Shown here piece after piece: positions 27,622 through 37,200 of a DNA stretch of 57,945 nucleotides. Each line of letters begins with the position of its first letter. The first letter of the stretch is position 1. A program made the position numbers and the translations under genes. The notes below the pieces were generated by a model. That model had not been told where the DNA came from. It searched no databases and saw nothing but the letters and a program-made list of their open reading frames with translations. This DNA is from Planctomycetia bacterium (lineage in GTDB: Bacteria > Planctomycetota > Phycisphaerae > Phycisphaerales > SM1A02), in NCBI GenBank assembly GCA_005792145.1, contig SXSS01000049.1, positions 1-57,945 on the forward strand. Reading direction: 5' to 3'.

Positions 27622-28612
27622 CGGGACGCATCAATTCAATCGCGAAGGCTTGTCATCAGGCGTTCTGTGCATTTGGTCAGATGCGCCGCTGGCGGATTGG
27701 TTGCTTCAAAGCGTTCGCGCAAGCGGATTGAAAGTTATCGCAGTGGGATCGCCGCGTGCAGATGTGCGAAGTTGCCTTGATTGCGAGGACAAATCGTTTT
27801 CCGACCTTCGAGTTTTTTCTTCCAGTATGCGGGAGATACCCCTGCTCTTCGTCGGCTTTGGAAACTCTGCCGCACAAAATGCAATTGCGTCAAATCATCC
27901 AATTATCTTTTCAACAGAACCGTGGCTTGGCAGCGTGATTGGCAGCGCATCGGATATCGGCGAGGTGGCATTGCCTGGGATTCCAATGGACGGCCGATTC
28001 TGGCAAGCAAGCGAGATCTTCGCTCAATCAGGTTCGCCTGATATTGCACAGATCACATCGCTGGGATCAATGGCGCACGGATCGATACTTGCTCGCATAC
28101 AAGAAGCCGCGGGCATACTTCTGAAATGGATGGGCGTTCCAAATCGTGTCAGTGCATCTGTTGGCGGTCCAAGAATTCCACGCTCGAGTGATGAACATCC
28201 AGATTCTGCGAGCCGTTCACTTCGATCGTGGGTTGGATCATTTGCATTGACCTGCCAATTTTCGGATGGTCGTGCTGGTCTCATCATGGCATCGAATCAA
28301 CATCCCACATGGAGTAGAAAAGCGCTTGCTTGCGGTCCATTTGGCGCAGTTCAAGTTGACGATGCGACACTTGATTGGAGAGATGCGGCGAATGCCTTGG
28401 TCGAGCACACCGCGCCAGCGCCGAGTGAATGGGAATCAGGCGATCATCTTTCGCTCATCGCACACACTCTGCGCAGTGGCGCTGAGGGACGACTTCTCGG
28501 GCGACAACACCATGAGCAAAGTCGCGCATTCATTGAAGCTGCTTGCTTGAGTGCGTTCACGCTTGAATCAGAATCACCCGCAAAAATGGCGGAGATTCTT
28601 GGCGACAGCTGA
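27608..28612 (+). CDS. Gfo/Idh/MocA-like protein of unknown function, degenerate N-terminus
   Basis: 334 residues from a GTG at 27608, or an ATG further in. The N-terminal half has a Rossmann-like beta-alpha pattern (GLKVIAVGS, then a PLLFVGFGNSAAQNAI segment) but not the usual GxGxxG. The C-terminal half, with GILLKWMGVPNRVSAS, a CQFSDGRAGLIMASN block and FGAVQVDDATLDWRDAAN, follows the layout of the Gfo/Idh/MocA C-terminal domain. It may be an oxidoreductase relative that has lost or altered nucleotide binding. I do not recognise a substrate. It diverges from rnpB with 21 bases between its start and the RNA. Confidence 0.5.
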   Translation: MANRNGTHQFNREGLSSGVLCIWSDAPLADWLLQSVRASGLKVIAVGSPRADVRSCLDCEDKSFSDLRVFSSSMREIPLLFVGFGNSAAQNAIASNHPIIFSTEPWLGSVIGSASDIGEVALPGIPMDGRFWQASEIFAQSGSPDIAQITSLGSMAHGSILARIQEAAGILLKWMGVPNRVSASVGGPRIPRSSDEHPDSASRSLRSWVGSFALTCQFSDGRAGLIMASNQHPTWSRKALACGPFGAVQVDDATLDWRDAANALVEHTAPAPSEWESGDHLSLIAHTLRSGAEGRLLGRQHHEQSRAFIEAACLSAFTLESESPAKMAEILGDS

Positions 28613-28668
28613 ACGGATTCGTTGCAGAAAATTCGTTGCAAAAGATTTCGAGACAAACGAGCGAAAAG

Positions 28669-28989
28669 TTACAGAACGATGTCTGAGATTTTCACTTGGA
28701 CATACGACTGACGGTGCCCCTTATGTCGTCGATATCCCTTGCGGCGGCTGTACTTGTTCAGGACAGTCTTTGCTCCACGCTTGATACCGATGATCTCGGC
28801 AGTGACGGTGGCTTTGTTCAGATATGGAAGACCGATTGAAGCGACGGATCCGTCCTCCTTACCAACGGCAAGAACTTTGCCGAAAGTCAGCGTGGTCGTT
28901 CCATCTGGAATCTTGCGAAGGTCAATATCAAGAACATCGTCCTTGCGGACCATGATCTGAGTTCCACTATCTTCAATAATCGCGTACAT
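28669..28989 (-). CDS. rplU: Ribosomal protein bL21
   Basis: 106 residues from the ATG at 28989 (MYAIIEDSGTQIMV). The bL21 features are present: a VRKDDVLDIDL strand pattern, VTAEIIGIKRG and the basic tail NKYSRRKGYRRHKGHRQSYVQVKI. The protein sits in domain I of 23S rRNA in the large subunit. In most bacteria rplU is followed at once by rpmA (bL27); here the next 57 bases lead only to the end of the convergent gene at 28612, so rpmA is elsewhere. The gene lies 17 bases downstream of the aminotransferase gene on the same strand. Confidence 0.95.
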   Translation of the reverse strand: MYAIIEDSGTQIMVRKDDVLDIDLRKIPDGTTTLTFGKVLAVGKEDGSVASIGLPYLNKATVTAEIIGIKRGAKTVLNKYSRRKGYRRHKGHRQSYVQVKISDIVL

Positions 28990-29006
28990 GGGGCGTTGAG
29001 TGTACA

Positions 29007-30203
29007 TCAAATCCGAGAATTAGCCAACTGCCGCAGGGGTTGGTCTTTCAGGCGCCTTTGCGCCTCGCGCATTGTCTCCTCCCTTTTGCAGAATGCAACG
29101 CGCAACCAGCGCCGATCAGGGCTTGCAGGGTCATAAAATGCGCTCGCCGGAATCGTGGCAACCCCTGCTTTGACCAACGCTTTCGCGGCGGTCACATCAT
29201 CTGAAAATCCAGCGCCAACGGCATCAGCCAAGATGAAATATGAACCCTCTGGTTGAACGCAGGAAAATCCAACCTCTTGAAGAATCTCCAACATAATTGC
29301 ACGGCGCTTGGAATAATCCCGTCGGAGTTCTTCGAGGTACGAACCATCATCGCACACGGAATTGAGCGCATCCGCCGCGGCGCGTTGCAATGGCGTTGCT
29401 GCGCAGAAAGTCAGAAACTGATGCGCGGATCGGATTGCACGAGTGATTGGCTCTGGCGCAATCGCCCATCCAATTTTCCAACCTGTCATTGAGAAAGTTT
29501 TTCCTAGGCTTCCCAAGATCACTGTTTGCTCGCGCATTCCTGCGAGCTGCGAAATCGAACGGTGGGTTCTTGCGTAAGTGATCGCGTCATACACCTCGTC
29601 GGAAAGGACAAGGGCGTTGAACTCCTTGGCGAGATCTGCGACGATTTGATATTCAGCCTCGTCAAACATTCGGCCAGTTGGATTATGCGGGGAATTGAAA
29701 ATGATCGCGCGAGTGCGCTTGGAAAATGCAGGACGCAAGAGAGCATCGGTGATGCGAAAGTCAGGACCTTTCAATTGCACTCTGCGCGAGGTTGCGCTGG
29801 CCATTGCGACGCATGCGGCATAGGAGTCATACGAGGGATCAAGAAGAACAATCTCGTCGCCGGGATTGCACAAGCCCAGTAGAACCGCGGCGATCGCCTC
29901 TGTGCAGCCCGCCGTCACGGTGATCTCACGCTCGGAATCCGCAACAAAGCCGCAGAACCTTTCGGTGTAACGGCTGATCGCGCGATTTGTTTCTGGCAAT
30001 CCAAAGGCGCGCGCATACTGGCCGAATCCTCCGTCAATCGCTCGCTTTGCGGCATCTTTTACGAAGTCTGGGCCATCGAAATCTGGAAAACCCTGCCCAA
30101 GATTGACTGCTTTGTGCTCGACAGCCAATCGACTCATTGTGCTGAAGATGGATTCTCCAAATGGCGCGAGGCGGGTGCTGGTGTGTTGGATGATCTCTGT
30201 CAT
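29007..30203 (-). CDS. Pyridoxal-phosphate aminotransferase, class I/II fold type I
   Basis: 398 residues from the ATG at 30203; the open frame runs 144 codons further up but through the rluA gene. The substrate-binding start NLGQGFPDFDGPDFV, the NSPHNPTGRMFD motif, SDEVYDAITY and the PLP lysine in SLGKTFSMTGWKIGWAIAP are all present. The pattern is closest to the kynurenine/methionine aminotransferase group (KAT/YbdL-like), which use aromatic or sulfur amino acids. The substrate is not decided by these motifs. It diverges from rluA with 42 bases between starts and is followed by rplU after 17 bases. Confidence 0.88.
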   Translation of the reverse strand: MTEIIQHTSTRLAPFGESIFSTMSRLAVEHKAVNLGQGFPDFDGPDFVKDAAKRAIDGGFGQYARAFGLPETNRAISRYTERFCGFVADSEREITVTAGCTEAIAAVLLGLCNPGDEIVLLDPSYDSYAACVAMASATSRRVQLKGPDFRITDALLRPAFSKRTRAIIFNSPHNPTGRMFDEAEYQIVADLAKEFNALVLSDEVYDAITYARTHRSISQLAGMREQTVILGSLGKTFSMTGWKIGWAIAPEPITRAIRSAHQFLTFCAATPLQRAAADALNSVCDDGSYLEELRRDYSKRRAIMLEILQEVGFSCVQPEGSYFILADAVGAGFSDDVTAAKALVKAGVATIPASAFYDPASPDRRWLRVAFCKREETMREAQRRLKDQPLRQLANSRI

Positions 30204-30245
30204 ATTGCGGGCTATCTCTTGGTCATCAAGTGTAGGTGGACATCT

Positions 30246-31130
30246 ATGCCAATGGTCTGCGATGATAGATGCGTGCCAGCACCCCCAACCGCCAATGCCA
30301 AAGTTCTTGTCAGCGAGATTTATTCCGATGATGATGTCTTTGCTTTGAACAAGGTCGCAGGGATGGTGACGCAGCCTGGAATCGGGCATCTCGATGACAG
30401 CCTGATGAACGGGATCTTTGCCAAAGAGCGTATTGCGCTGACTCGACTTGGAACAGAACGGGACTTCGGACTTCTGCATCGCTTGGATCGAGAAACGTCG
30501 GGAGTGATTCTTGTCGCTCGCACTGCGGATGCATACGACAAGATTCGCAGTCAATTCGAAGCGCGCACGATTGAGAAAACATATCTGGCCATCGTTCGTG
30601 GCAGACTGCCAGGTGTTGAAGGATGCTGTCGGCAATCTCTCAGCGAAGTTCGACGCGGAGATATGAAAATCAGCGTGCCTTCACCTCGTGGCGAGAGTGC
30701 GGCCACGCATTGGCGCGTGCTTGCATCATCGAAAGAGATGGCAGTGGTTGCGTGTGCGATTGAAACTGGAAAACTGCATCAAATTCGCTCGCATATGGCA
30801 TATCTCGGCGCACCTGTCGAAGGAGATCGAGTCTATCGATCGTTGTTGCCGCCCAATACCAGCGCGCTCCCCGCCAATCAACGACATCTACCGCCGACGC
30901 TCAGATTGCACGCGTGGAGGATCGCATTTGCGCATCCAAAGAATGGCAAACGAATCGAAGTCGAAGCACCGATCCCATTGAACATCCTAGAATTGATCGG
31001 GCAGTGTCTTTCGCCCCAAGGTGCCAAAGGATTGCCATCGACACAATCCATCCAGCGAATCACGGCACAAATTGAAGGAGCACATTGGTGGACCAAAGCC
31101 AAAGTCAAAGCCAAAGTCAAACCAAAATAG
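30246..31130 (+). CDS. RluA-family pseudouridine synthase
   Basis: 294 residues from the ATG at 30246. The catalytic motif LLHRLDRETSGVILVA is near residue 80, with its Asp nucleophile. Other family blocks are EKTYLAIVRG, TGKLHQIRSHMAYLGAPVEGD and LRLHAWRIAFAHP near the end. There is no S4 domain in front, so it is like RluA or TruC rather than RluC/D. The target uridine in rRNA or tRNA cannot be read from the sequence. The C-terminus ends in a short Lys/Ala/Val repeat (AKVKAKVK) that overlaps the start of the next gene by 43 bases. Confidence 0.9.
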   Translation: MPMVCDDRCVPAPPTANAKVLVSEIYSDDDVFALNKVAGMVTQPGIGHLDDSLMNGIFAKERIALTRLGTERDFGLLHRLDRETSGVILVARTADAYDKIRSQFEARTIEKTYLAIVRGRLPGVEGCCRQSLSEVRRGDMKISVPSPRGESAATHWRVLASSKEMAVVACAIETGKLHQIRSHMAYLGAPVEGDRVYRSLLPPNTSALPANQRHLPPTLRLHAWRIAFAHPKNGKRIEVEAPIPLNILELIGQCLSPQGAKGLPSTQSIQRITAQIEGAHWWTKAKVKAKVKPK

Positions 31131-32134
31131 AAAGCGCTTTGCCCAAGCACAAACGATCGAGAATGCACAGGGTGATTCTTCGCGTGCTGAAGATCGCAGC
31201 GATTTGTTTGGCGACTTTCATCGCGTGCGGCGTCATATTGTGGAATTGGCCCACGGGGTTTTATACGGTTGCAACTGCTGTTGGGCGTTTCAGTTCGGGA
31301 GTGCGATTGGAGCAAGTTATGGTGCGCGGAATTGCCACGCCGACGCTTGATGGCGGCACTTCCATTTCAGATGACCCCGCGCGGCCTGACCGCACACCAA
31401 TCTTGTTCCTGCACGGCTGGGGAACAAGCAAAGAAGCAATGATGACCGAGATGAGGTGGTTTGTTTCCAGCCGCAGAGTGATCGCCCCAGATATGCCTGG
31501 ATTTGGCGCGAATATTCTTCAAGCCGATCAGCCTGCGTTGGATGGTGCGGGATATGTCAAATGGATCGAAGACTTTCGTATCGCTGCGAATCTTGGGCGA
31601 GTTGATGTTGTAGGAGAATCGATGGGAGGCGCGCTTGCTGCGGCGTATGCGGCGGCATATCCGAATTCTGTTCGGCGAGTCGTGCTGCAATCTGCGGCTG
31701 GGTTGGAGGCTCCCAAAGTGAATGCTTTTATGCGTGATGTTGCAGCAGGAAAAAATCCTCTCTTGATTGCCAATGCGGCAGACTTTGATCGTGTCATTCA
31801 ACTCTGCTTTGCCAAGCCTCCACCGATCCCCACACCTTTCAAGACATTTCTCGTCGACCGTTCGATCGCTCAATTACCAAAGCAACGAGAGATGATCCTC
31901 GCACTGCAAGATTTTCTAATGCACGGCAACAGAGACAGCCTGGGATCGATTCGCGCTCCGACACTGATTATGTATGGATCCGCGGATCAAATCACCGATG
32001 CGTCACTCTTGAATGTCTATCAGCACGGCATTCGAGACTCGACTGGAGTATTGATCGAAGGCGCGGGGCACGTTATTTTTTATGACGCTCCCAAGGAAAC
32101 TTTCCGCGCGGTCAGTTCATTCTTGGATTCATAG
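31088..32134 (+). CDS. Membrane-anchored alpha/beta hydrolase
   Basis: 348 residues from the GTG at 31088, seven bases after GGAG; an alternative is the ATG at 31163. The first residues are a Gln/Ser repeat (QSQSQSQSQ), then one membrane helix (IAAICLATFIACGVILWNW). The hydrolase core has LFLHGWG (oxyanion), the nucleophile elbow GESMGG, an Asp in SADQITD and a His in GAGHVIFYD. The catalytic triad is therefore complete. The cap domain is short. The substrate is unknown; esters or amides at the membrane face are possible. The gene starts inside the rluA tail and is probably on the same mRNA. Confidence 0.82.
   Translation: MDQSQSQSQSQTKIESALPKHKRSRMHRVILRVLKIAAICLATFIACGVILWNWPTGFYTVATAVGRFSSGVRLEQVMVRGIATPTLDGGTSISDDPARPDRTPILFLHGWGTSKEAMMTEMRWFVSSRRVIAPDMPGFGANILQADQPALDGAGYVKWIEDFRIAANLGRVDVVGESMGGALAAAYAAAYPNSVRRVVLQSAAGLEAPKVNAFMRDVAAGKNPLLIANAADFDRVIQLCFAKPPPIPTPFKTFLVDRSIAQLPKQREMILALQDFLMHGNRDSLGSIRAPTLIMYGSADQITDASLLNVYQHGIRDSTGVLIEGAGHVIFYDAPKETFRAVSSFLDS
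31093..31128 (+). repeat. Hexanucleotide repeat read in two frames
   Basis: About six imperfect copies of (C/T)CAAAG lie in the overlap of rluA and the hydrolase gene. In the rluA frame they encode Lys-Ala/Val repeats, and in the hydrolase frame Gln-Ser repeats. Changes in copy number would keep both frames. Confidence 0.85.
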
Positions 32135-32137
32135 CGG

Positions 32138-33160
32138 CTATAACCGATCGATCACGGCCTTCGCAAACTCGTTTGTGCCAAGTTTTCCGCCTAGATCACG
32201 CGTTTTGCATCCTTCAACAAGCGCTCGGTCATAGGCGGTTCGAATGCGCGTGGCAATTGCGGCAAGCGAGGTATCCGAATGTTTTTCGGCGATGTAATTC
32301 AGCATCATCACCGCGCTCATAGTGATAGCCAATGGATTTGCCACGCCTTTTCCTGCGATGTCTGGCGCGCTTCCATGCACGGCCTCGAAGACTGCGCATT
32401 GCTCGCCAAGATTCGCGCCAGGAACAACCCCAAGTCCACCGACAAGCCCTGCGCACAAATCGCTGATGACATCGCCGTAGAGATTTTCCATAAGCAGCAC
32501 ATCGAAGCGCGTCGGGTCTTGCACCAATCGCATACAGGCTGCGTCGATGATGAGTTCTTCATATTGCACCGACGAATACTTTGATTCGTGGACTTCACGA
32601 GCGCATTTGATGAACATCCCATCGGAAAGCTTCATAATGTTCGCCTTGTGAAAAACAGAAACCTTCTTGCGATTGCGGTGAATCGCATATCGAAAAGCGA
32701 AGTCGGCGATGCGAAGGCATGCAACGCGAGTCGCGACCTTCAGACTTGTCACCACCCCGCTGGTGATCTCGTTCTCGATTCCGGCGTACAAGCCTTCTGT
32801 GTTTTCTCGGACAACAACAATGTCCACATTGTCGAAGCGCGTCTGCACTCCATTGAGCGAGCGAACTGGACGGACAGCGCCATACAAGTCGAGCGTCTTG
32901 CGCATCGCAACATTGACCGAAGAAAAACCGCCCCCCACTGGAGTTGTGCATGGACCTTTCAGCGCGACCCCGTGCTTACGAATCGCTTCGATCGTTGCCG
33001 TGGGCAGAAGATCTTTGCCCCCCGCTTCGAGCGCGGCAACTCCTGCCAAACAATCGACCCAATCAATCGGGGCCTTTGCAGCCGCGAGAATTTCGCGGGC
33101 AGCTTGCGCAACCTCGGGACCGATTCCATCGCCAGGAACGAGAACAGCCGTGTATTTCAT
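32138..33160 (-). CDS. NAD-dependent isocitrate dehydrogenase family protein
   Basis: 340 residues of the isocitrate/isopropylmalate dehydrogenase family. VPGDGIGPEV opens it. The substrate loop SSVNVAMRKTLDLYGAVRPV, with Ser and Asn at the two key positions, is typical of NAD-type isocitrate dehydrogenase rather than LeuB. Then come VVRENTEGLYAG, ENLYGDVISDLCAGLVGGLGV and EAVHGSAPDIAGKG. The adenine-binding region is NPLAITMSAVMML. The enzyme would convert isocitrate to 2-oxoglutarate in the TCA cycle. Homoisocitrate or isopropylmalate activity is less likely. It converges on the hydrolase gene with three bases between stops. Confidence 0.88.
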   Translation of the reverse strand: MKYTAVLVPGDGIGPEVAQAAREILAAAKAPIDWVDCLAGVAALEAGGKDLLPTATIEAIRKHGVALKGPCTTPVGGGFSSVNVAMRKTLDLYGAVRPVRSLNGVQTRFDNVDIVVVRENTEGLYAGIENEITSGVVTSLKVATRVACLRIADFAFRYAIHRNRKKVSVFHKANIMKLSDGMFIKCAREVHESKYSSVQYEELIIDAACMRLVQDPTRFDVLLMENLYGDVISDLCAGLVGGLGVVPGANLGEQCAVFEAVHGSAPDIAGKGVANPLAITMSAVMMLNYIAEKHSDTSLAAIATRIRTAYDRALVEGCKTRDLGGKLGTNEFAKAVIDRL

Positions 33161-33200
33161 CGAGCGCAGACGATAGCACGCTCTTGTCGCTCGAGTATTG

Positions 33201-33235
33201 AAAAGGCTCCCATCAGCTTTGAGCCGATGGGAGCC
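33201..33235 (-). terminator. Rho-independent terminator after the LysM gene
   Basis: On the minus strand GGCTCCCATC and GATGGGAGCC form a 10-base-pair stem with a short loop, followed by TTTT. It lies 44 bases after the stop of the LysM gene and marks the end of the long minus-strand run that starts with the Nudix gene. Confidence 0.85.
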
Positions 33236-33278
33236 TGGAGGTTGCGAAACTGAAAACGAAAAATGGACTGGCTTGAAA

Positions 33279-34154
33279 TCAGCCCTTGGCTGGAATCGTC
33301 AACTTCATGCCAACCTTGAGCGTGCTTGGATTCTGTCCAATCACGGACTTGTTGGCTTCGTAGATCTTCTTCCAGTTGGTGCGATTTCCATAGGCCTTAT
33401 CCGAAATTGATGCAAGCGTTTCACCCGCAGTAACGATGTGCTGGCTGCCAGCTGTCACCGTTGTCGCGGAAGACTTGGTTGCTGTCGCAACTTTCGTCGA
33501 TGCACTACCTGACTTTGCTGGAAGATTGATCTTCTGACCAATCTTCAAATTCGATGCGCTCAAGCCTGGATTGACAGCAACGATTTCTTTCCACTTGCTG
33601 GTGTCTCTAAACCATTCGCCTGCAATCGCAGTCAGCGTGTCACCTGCTTCGACGGTGTAAACCGTGTAAGACGAAGTCTTTGCTTTCGCAGGCGCGACTT
33701 TCTTTGCAGGTGTAGTTGGCGCGGTTGGCGCTGGTGAATTGGTCACAAAAGGTCCGACAGGACCAGGGGTTGTATTCTGCACATCCGAGGGAAATGCTGC
33801 GCCGCCACCAACGGCAGGATTCTGAACAACAACAGGTGGCGTTGCGATTGGACCACCTGACGATGGTGCAAATGCAGGATCCGTAACCGATGGCCAATTG
33901 TTTGGATTGGTTGAGTTGAGTGCAGTGCCAGTTGCGGGATCGCCAATTGCCGGAAGAGCATTGTTGCCCAATCCGTTGAGTGGCTGACCATCAATGGCCG
34001 GTGTCATTGTGAGGGTTGGGCTCTCGCTGACTTGTGGGGTTGAATCTGAAATCGGATCTGTTGGCGTGGTTGGCGCCATAAAACCGTAATAGATCCCAGC
34101 AAGTAAGAATAAGCCTACGACAGAAAAAACGACAATCTTAGCTCCGCGAGTCAT
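33279..34154 (-). CDS. Membrane-anchored protein with two LysM domains
   Basis: 291 residues. The N-terminal hydrophobic segment (residues 8-25) is a signal anchor. A long Pro/Thr/Asn-rich linker (28-160) follows. Two LysM domains end the protein: YTVEAGDTLTAIAGEWF starts the first (about 166-212), and HIVTAGETLASISDKAYG the second (about 238-288). LysM modules bind N-acetylglucosamine polymers such as peptidoglycan, so a periplasmic role in wall binding is likely. No catalytic domain is present. The gene is 49 bases downstream of secDF and is the last gene before the terminator at 33201. Confidence 0.88.
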   Translation of the reverse strand: MTRGAKIVVFSVVGLFLLAGIYYGFMAPTTPTDPISDSTPQVSESPTLTMTPAIDGQPLNGLGNNALPAIGDPATGTALNSTNPNNWPSVTDPAFAPSSGGPIATPPVVVQNPAVGGGAAFPSDVQNTTPGPVGPFVTNSPAPTAPTTPAKKVAPAKAKTSSYTVYTVEAGDTLTAIAGEWFRDTSKWKEIVAVNPGLSASNLKIGQKINLPAKSGSASTKVATATKSSATTVTAGSQHIVTAGETLASISDKAYGNRTNWKKIYEANKSVIGQNPSTLKVGMKLTIPAKG

Positions 34155-34203
34155 TGTTGGACCTCCATGTCCAGAATTTGAAAGAACCGTCCGTGAAAAG
34201 AAA

Positions 34204-37200
34204 CTATGCCGGAGTGGGGTTGACGACCCCTCCGGAGTCTGCTTTGGCGAGACCAGTGGCTGGATGATCTTGTCCCTTGAAATAAGTCATAGGGGCGGCA
34301 ATCACGACAGAACTGACCGTACCAGCAAGCAGACCAACGATGAAAGTGAAGGCGAAAGGCTGAATAGCCGGACCTCCGTAGAGATACAAGACCGTTGCGC
34401 TGAGAAGGGTGGTTCCACCAGTCATCAGCGTTCGGCTGAAAGTTTGATTGATCGCATTGTTGATATTTTCCCAAGAAGCAAACTGTTTTTTGCCCTTGTT
34501 TTCTCGGATGCGATCGAGGATGACGATTGTGTCGTTCAATGAGTATCCAATGATCGTCAAAAGGGCAGCAATAACATTGAGATCTATTCGAAACTCTTGC
34601 ATAAGAGTCATATTGGCAAAGCTGGTCCCATCGATTCGAAGGCTTAGAGCCAACGCACCGAGGCAAACCAAGACGTTAAATGCGACAGCGACGATGGTCG
34701 CAATGGAGTAACGGAAGCTGGAAAACCGAATCCAGATGTACACGATCATTCCGATCAGACTGACGATAATCGCCACAATTGCGGTTGCAGCCAAGTTGGC
34801 GGCGACAACTGGCGAGAAGCTGTTGACCTGATCCAAGCTCAATTTTGAGGTAAATGCAGCTTGAATCAGCTGCCATTCTGGTTTGGCGGCAACGCGTTCC
34901 CATGTTGCGGCATCGACCTTGCTCAAGAGAGCCGTTGGCTCCATCACCATAACGGCAATCGAAGACCAACCCTTTGCGGGATTCGCCGGATCTACCAACT
35001 GCACTCCGACAACTTGCGAGAGTCGAGAACTGATAGCGGAAAAGTCTGGCTGCTTTCGCATACGGGCGATGCGAGATTCTGCCGCCTCGATAGTGATTGG
35101 AGGCTGGAGGTCTTTCAGTACAATCACGACTCCCCCAAGGAAGTCGCGGGAAGAATCCTTGATCTCGGGCTTGCCAATCGAAGCTCCAATCGTGTCGGAA
35201 GTGATTGCTTGGGTATAAAGCGCCCCTTCTGGGTCATCGGATCCTGCAAACTGGACTGGCTTTACCACATCGAGGGAATCGGCAAAAGCACTTGCAACTG
35301 CGTCCACAAGGGGTTCAGTAACAGTCTTGTCGGAAGCCAATTGCGCGGGGTTGGAGACTTTGACTTGGAATCCACTGGCTTGACCATCAGAAGTCGAGTC
35401 TCCAACTGTCAGGATATTCGCCGTGCGGAGTTCCTGAAGAATTGGATCAGTCGAGCTTTCGCCAATTTGATGAACTTTCTCTTCGACAGCTTCCCGGCTG
35501 AGCAGAAGACGACCACTTGCAGAAGCGGGCTCGCCAGTTACAGCTTTGCGGGTCATCAGAGTCATCGTGACACCGCCTCGGAATTCAGTCTCGAGCATCT
35601 CTCGTCCTGAAGACCAACAAAGAGCAAGGCAGATGAGAGAAACCACACCGCAACTACTCCAAAGTGCATATCGGATGCTCAACCAATCAATGCTTGGCCG
35701 GAGGAACTTCATCAGCCAAGGGAAAATTGTTGGCAACATCGGTAATCGCTTCATCCCAAACCAGTTGATCAAAATTGCATAGACCACTCTTGTGCAGAAG
35801 AGCGCCGTGAAGAGAGTCGTGATCACGCCGATCATCATGGTGAGGGCGAATCCCTTCACTTCAGTTGCAGCCAACTTGTACAGCACGACGCAGACAATCA
35901 GATTTGTGACATTGCCGTCGATGATCGCATTGAATGCGCGCGCAAATCCCAGATCGATTGCAATTTTGAGTGGCTGTTTATTGTCAATCAGTTCTTCGCG
36001 GGTTCGTTCATAGATAAGCACGTTGGCATCGACCGCCATACCGATGACGAGTGCGACACCTGCAAGCCCTGGCAAAGTGAATGCGCCATCGACTCCTGCC
36101 ATGATTCCAAAGATCATTGCAACATTGAGAATGATTGCGAAGTCTGCAACCAATCCAGCGCCGAGGTAATAGACCGCCATCAAGGCGGCAGTCGCAAAGG
36201 CAGAGAGAACGACCGCCCACAATCCACGCTCTAAATTATCACGACCAAGTGCTGGACCAAGGATGCTGACAGACAGCGGTTCTGGTTGCAACTTTGCTTC
36301 CAATTCGCCGCCTTGCAGAACGCGAACGAGATATTGAATTTCTTCATCGCTGAATGAGCCTGTGATTTGTCCACTGTTGGAAATCTGACTCTGAAGATTG
36401 GGCGCAGAAAAAAGCTGGCCGTCAAGCACGATTCCCATCGGTCGACCGATGTTTGCGCCTGTCAATCGACCCATCAAAGTGCCACCGGCAGGATCGAGTT
36501 GGAATGCAACTGCCACACGACCAAGCTGATCTTGACTTGGGAAGACATTCTTCATCGACCACTGTCGACCACCAAGATGATCGAGGCTCATCGCATCTGT
36601 GACATAGAGAAGCGCATAAGGAACTCCGTCATATTTCGCGCCAACCATATCGCGACTGCGCAAATATGAAGCAGGATCTGCCATCAACGAATCGATGGCA
36701 GTTGGACTATCACCCCACTGCTTTGGATCATTGATCGGAAACCAACGAGCGACCGGAGAATCAGTACCGGCTGGACCGCGTTCAGCAAGTTGCTTTCGCA
36801 TCTCGTCTGGATTGACTCCTTCTGGAGTCGCTGCGCCAACTGCGATATGAAATTCCAACACGCCTGCGCCGCGTAAGAGTCGCTTGAGATCTTCAGGATC
36901 GTCATAGCCAGTGACCTTGGATGCGTAGTCGATCTGCATTTGCGAAAGCGCATCAATTTCTGACGCGAAGTCTGGCAACTGAATCTTGAGTTGATTCACT
37001 TCAACTTCGCGCGGACTGGCCGTTGTTTCGCGTTTTCCATCTGCCGCTGTGATGAACTCACCCTTGGCATCCTTGGCGAAAGGCCGCATATTCGAGAGAC
37101 CAAATGCGCGCTTGAGTCTTGCTTCGTCGATGTTTGTTGCAGATATAGAAGCACTCAATGTTTGCTCGGTGACTTCGGCTTTGGCGATCTTTTCTTCGAT

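Noticed and set aside
30204-30635. Extension of the aminotransferase by 144 codons
   Set aside because: The extra region overlaps the divergent rluA gene, and homologues start near the chosen Met at 30203.
32588-33253. A 221-residue plus-strand open frame
   Set aside because: It is antisense to the isocitrate dehydrogenase gene and shows no family features.
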